From: Chryseobacterium arthrosphaerae | GTDB taxonomy: Bacteria; Bacteroidota; Bacteroidia; Flavobacteriales; Weeksellaceae | NCBI RefSeq assembly: GCF_001684965.1 | Contig: NZ_MAYG01000001.1 | Span: forward strand, 2,418,001-2,482,000 | Direction: 5' to 3' | DNA: 64,000 nucleotides | Shown here: positions 62,048 through 64,000 of the stretch, piece after piece | How positions within the stretch are numbered: the stretch's first letter is position 1 | How the letters are laid out: every line of letters begins with the position of its first letter | The notes under the pieces: generated by a model | What the model was told of the DNA's origin: nothing | Databases searched by the model: none | The model's input: only the letters and a program-made list of their open reading frames with translations | Translations under genes and position numbers: made by a program

Positions 62048-62701
62048 TTATTGTTTAAGATAAATAAGAATTACACCCATTATATTAATCAACACCATGA
62101 TACCTGTAATGTATGAAGATAATGTCAGTCTTCTTTTGAAGGTCAACTTTGTACTGTAGGTAGCCAGCAGGCTTGCAAAAAAAGTTGTGGCTCCGGTAAA
62201 AACGCCTCCGAAAATCAGGAAAATCCAATCCAGTTCTATAGAATTAGCACTGTCTTTGGATCCTCCATCGGTTATTTTCAGTTGCTGTCCGATTGCCAAA
62301 GGCTGATTGCCTGTAATGTCTACGGTTTTGATCACTTCCTTTCCTTCCGAATCTGTGTATTTCACTTCCGGAAAATAAACGACTTTAGTATCGTAAGTAG
62401 AATTCCTGAAGTTCTGATTTTTTACAGTTTCTTTTTTATACCCCACCACTACAGCTTCGTATTTATTTTCGTTAACCGCCCTGTATGCTTTTTCCCAAAA
62501 GAATGTATAGGACAGGACAGCTGTCAGCGAATTGAGACCAACAGTCAAAAGACAGATAAAAAACAGGACAGCACTTTTTTCCAGAAGACCGGCATCTCCT
62601 TTTACATCATTTCTCTGTTTTGAAATTTTTTCAAAAATCCTGTATGCTATATATAATGAGAACAGGGCTACAGCTAAAACGAAGTATCCGAAAACCGTCA
62701 T
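62048..62701 (-). CDS. DUF3592-like membrane protein
   Basis: A 217-residue protein with about four membrane helices (3-20, 45-70, 158-180, 193-214) and a central soluble segment (EAVVVGYKKETVKN, VVYFPEVKYTDSEGKEV, GQQLKITDGG) that fits DUF3592. Function unknown. It lies between the 62726 and GIDE-like genes on the same strand with an 80-nt gap. Confidence 0.65.
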   Translation of the reverse strand: MTVFGYFVLAVALFSLYIAYRIFEKISKQRNDVKGDAGLLEKSAVLFFICLLTVGLNSLTAVLSYTFFWEKAYRAVNENKYEAVVVGYKKETVKNQNFRNSTYDTKVVYFPEVKYTDSEGKEVIKTVDITGNQPLAIGQQLKITDGGSKDSANSIELDWIFLIFGGVFTGATTFFASLLATYSTKLTFKRRLTLSSYITGIMVLINIMGVILIYLKQ

Positions 62702-62725
62702 ATGTTTAAGATATAATCCGGGACG

Positions 62726-63496
62726 CTATATGATTTCAAATTCATTTTTTCCGGCAGGAATATAAAAAGTGATGTCCAGCATCAGCTCTTCTCTGGTTTT
62801 AGGATCTACGAGATATAATGCAGCATCCCCGTTGAGTCTTTTCAGAACAGCGGTTCTGTTGTCTGCATGCAGGAACATTACGGCATCCTGGGGAACAGGC
62901 TGTATTTCCATCCCGGAACTGAACTCCTGAAGCAGTTCTTTAAACCTTCCCTCCGATTCTCCTTTTGAAAGGTACATCGATGCTGCCATGTTTTCTTCTC
63001 TCCGGGAGATCATCTTTTGATACTCATCATATCTTTTATTCTGAATGACCCTGATGATCTTTTCATACGCGGATTCCAGCTTTTCCCTGCAGTTTTTAAG
63101 GTCTTTAAGACTGATACCGTCCTGCCATGCCTTAAGCTGATAAGGAACTTCGGCTTTAAAGGTACTGTCGTATCTTATGACAGGTAATTTTTTATTTTCA
63201 ACGGGTTTTGACTGGTAGTCTCCAAACTGGCTGTCAAATACAAAATTGCCGGTAACATCGAAAAGCTTGATATTGAATTTCAATCCGGCCTGCTTATCAA
63301 TTTCGGTTTGTCCGGCGACAGGCAGGATGCTGGCTGTAATCTTCTGCTCACCGCTTTCCAGAATGGCATAGTTGATGGGGATCATGGTAGAAATCTGGTT
63401 CGGGATATTCATATGGATGACCGGATAATCATTGATCCTGATCTCCAGCATACATGCTGATGCACTGAAATCGATTACATAATAAGGCTGCTGCAT
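62726..63496 (-). CDS. Hypothetical cytosolic protein
   Basis: A 256-residue protein with no signal peptide or membrane helix. The N-terminal ~100 residues look like a beta-sandwich (CMLEIRINDYPVIHMN, EQKITASILPVAG). The middle is a charged coiled coil (KDLKNCREKLESAYEKIIRVIQNKRYDEYQKMISRREENM), and the end a small beta domain (ALYLVDPKTREELMLDITFYIP). No family recognised. It ends 24 nt before the DUF3592-like gene. Confidence 0.6.
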   Translation of the reverse strand: MQQPYYVIDFSASACMLEIRINDYPVIHMNIPNQISTMIPINYAILESGEQKITASILPVAGQTEIDKQAGLKFNIKLFDVTGNFVFDSQFGDYQSKPVENKKLPVIRYDSTFKAEVPYQLKAWQDGISLKDLKNCREKLESAYEKIIRVIQNKRYDEYQKMISRREENMAASMYLSKGESEGRFKELLQEFSSGMEIQPVPQDAVMFLHADNRTAVLKRLNGDAALYLVDPKTREELMLDITFYIPAGKNEFEII

Positions 63497-63533
63497 AGGA
63501 ATCTTTGTCTTTCTAAAAATATTTTTAATTGGT

Positions 63534-64000
63534 TTAAGGGATTTTATTGAGGTCAGGGTATCCTGAACCCTGCAACAGGTTTACCCATTCACGGTTTTTA
63601 AAAACAAACATATTGCATCTGTATTCTTCCGGCTTGTTTTCTATTTTTGTTTCACAATAGTAATACACCAGATCTCTGACTTTCCAGATGGCTACTTCCT
63701 GTATGAATTTATTTTGAGTCGGGATGATAGTATTGTCTTTCACTTCGGAATCAAAGCTTTCATGAACAGTTGTAAAAACCGGTTTCTGAAGGGTTTTCTT
63801 CAGGTTTTCAAGAAGGGCTTTTGCTTGCGGTTCAGAATAGATATTGAGCTGGTACATTCCCAGTTCTTCATTTTTTTCGTTAGCAATCGGCCCAAACTCT
63901 TTCTCTACTTTTCCGTAGTGGAAAATAGCCTTATTGGTATTGTAGTCATTTTTTCCTTCCAGGCTGGTCCCATCATACTTCAGTAGTTTTCCTGAAGCAA
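63534..64000 (-). CDS. Hypothetical protein, 5' part missing
   Basis: The frame is open to the right edge (64000), so the start lies outside the window; an internal ATG at 63857 is not the true start. At least 154 residues are visible: KYDGTSLEGKNDYNTNKAIFHYGKVEKEF, then ELGMYQLNIYSEPQAKALLENLKKTLQKPVF, and the C-terminal FVFKNREWVNLLQGSGYPDLNKIP. No membrane helix or family recognised. It lies 37 nt upstream of the 62726 gene and probably belongs to the same transcript. Confidence 0.6.
   Translation of the reverse strand, partial: ASGKLLKYDGTSLEGKNDYNTNKAIFHYGKVEKEFGPIANEKNEELGMYQLNIYSEPQAKALLENLKKTLQKPVFTTVHESFDSEVKDNTIIPTQNKFIQEVAIWKVRDLVYYYCETKIENKPEEYRCNMFVFKNREWVNLLQGSGYPDLNKIP

Overview
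The window looks like chromosomal DNA of a Chryseobacterium-like flavobacterium (Bacteroidota, Weeksellaceae). The DNA is A+T rich. It carries SusC/SusD pairs, a secreted nuclease with a type IX secretion (T9SS) C-terminal domain, a mevalonate-pathway HMG-CoA synthase, a CbpA/CbpM chaperone pair and many SPII lipoproteins. Many genes are preceded by the Bacteroidota -7 promoter element TAnnTTTG. I see no rRNA or tRNA gene, CRISPR array, intact insertion sequence or prophage. Both ends cut through genes.

Layout. 1-7.8 kb (minus): a truncated TonB-linked receptor, a metzincin-type protease, an orphan LytS-type kinase, a barrel-like protein, an exported alpha/beta hydrolase and a membrane-bound AraC regulator. 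8.1-17.1 kb: thioredoxin-fold protein, DUF3575 protein, NamZ-like muramidase divergent from an FtsX-type permease, cysteine synthase, cbpA-cbpM-YcxB operon, DAACS symporter and a gene remnant. 17.2-20.6 kb: DUF779 protein, aldehyde dehydrogenase and a divergent AraC regulator, with a GC-rich structured element between the first two. 20.6-30.1 kb: two SusC/SusD pairs without enzymes. 30.5-40.3 kb (minus): HMG-CoA synthase, M1 aminopeptidase, membrane glycosyltransferase-like protein, thymidylate synthase, Gre-like factor, GH13 amylase and an IS1096-passenger-like acidic protein. 40.4-46.8 kb: phoR-phoB facing a TonB receptor and a beta-helix lipoprotein. 47.1-51.5 kb: two paralogous cytosine-deaminase-like amidohydrolases, one cytosolic and one exported, with an AraC regulator and an ankyrin lipoprotein. 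51.7-60.1 kb: small exported protein, hemL, glucosaminidase, PLP deaminase, a 294-bp tandem duplication, small proteins and the T9SS nuclease. 60.2-64 kb (minus): a compact run of membrane genes around LemA and a GIDE-like protein.

The most unusual material is non-coding. There is a 123-nt GC-rich multi-stem element after the aldehyde dehydrogenase. A 72-bp twin-hairpin repeat with TAAA tetraloops occurs three times, two of them inside the tandem duplication. A 76-bp nested inverted-repeat element follows the amylase, and a heptanucleotide array touches a stop codon. Among proteins, the best candidates for undescribed systems are the LemA/GIDE/DUF3592 run, the phoBR-linked receptor plus beta-helix lipoprotein, and the exported deaminase plus ankyrin lipoprotein pair. 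All identifications rest on reading motifs and gene order; no database search was run.
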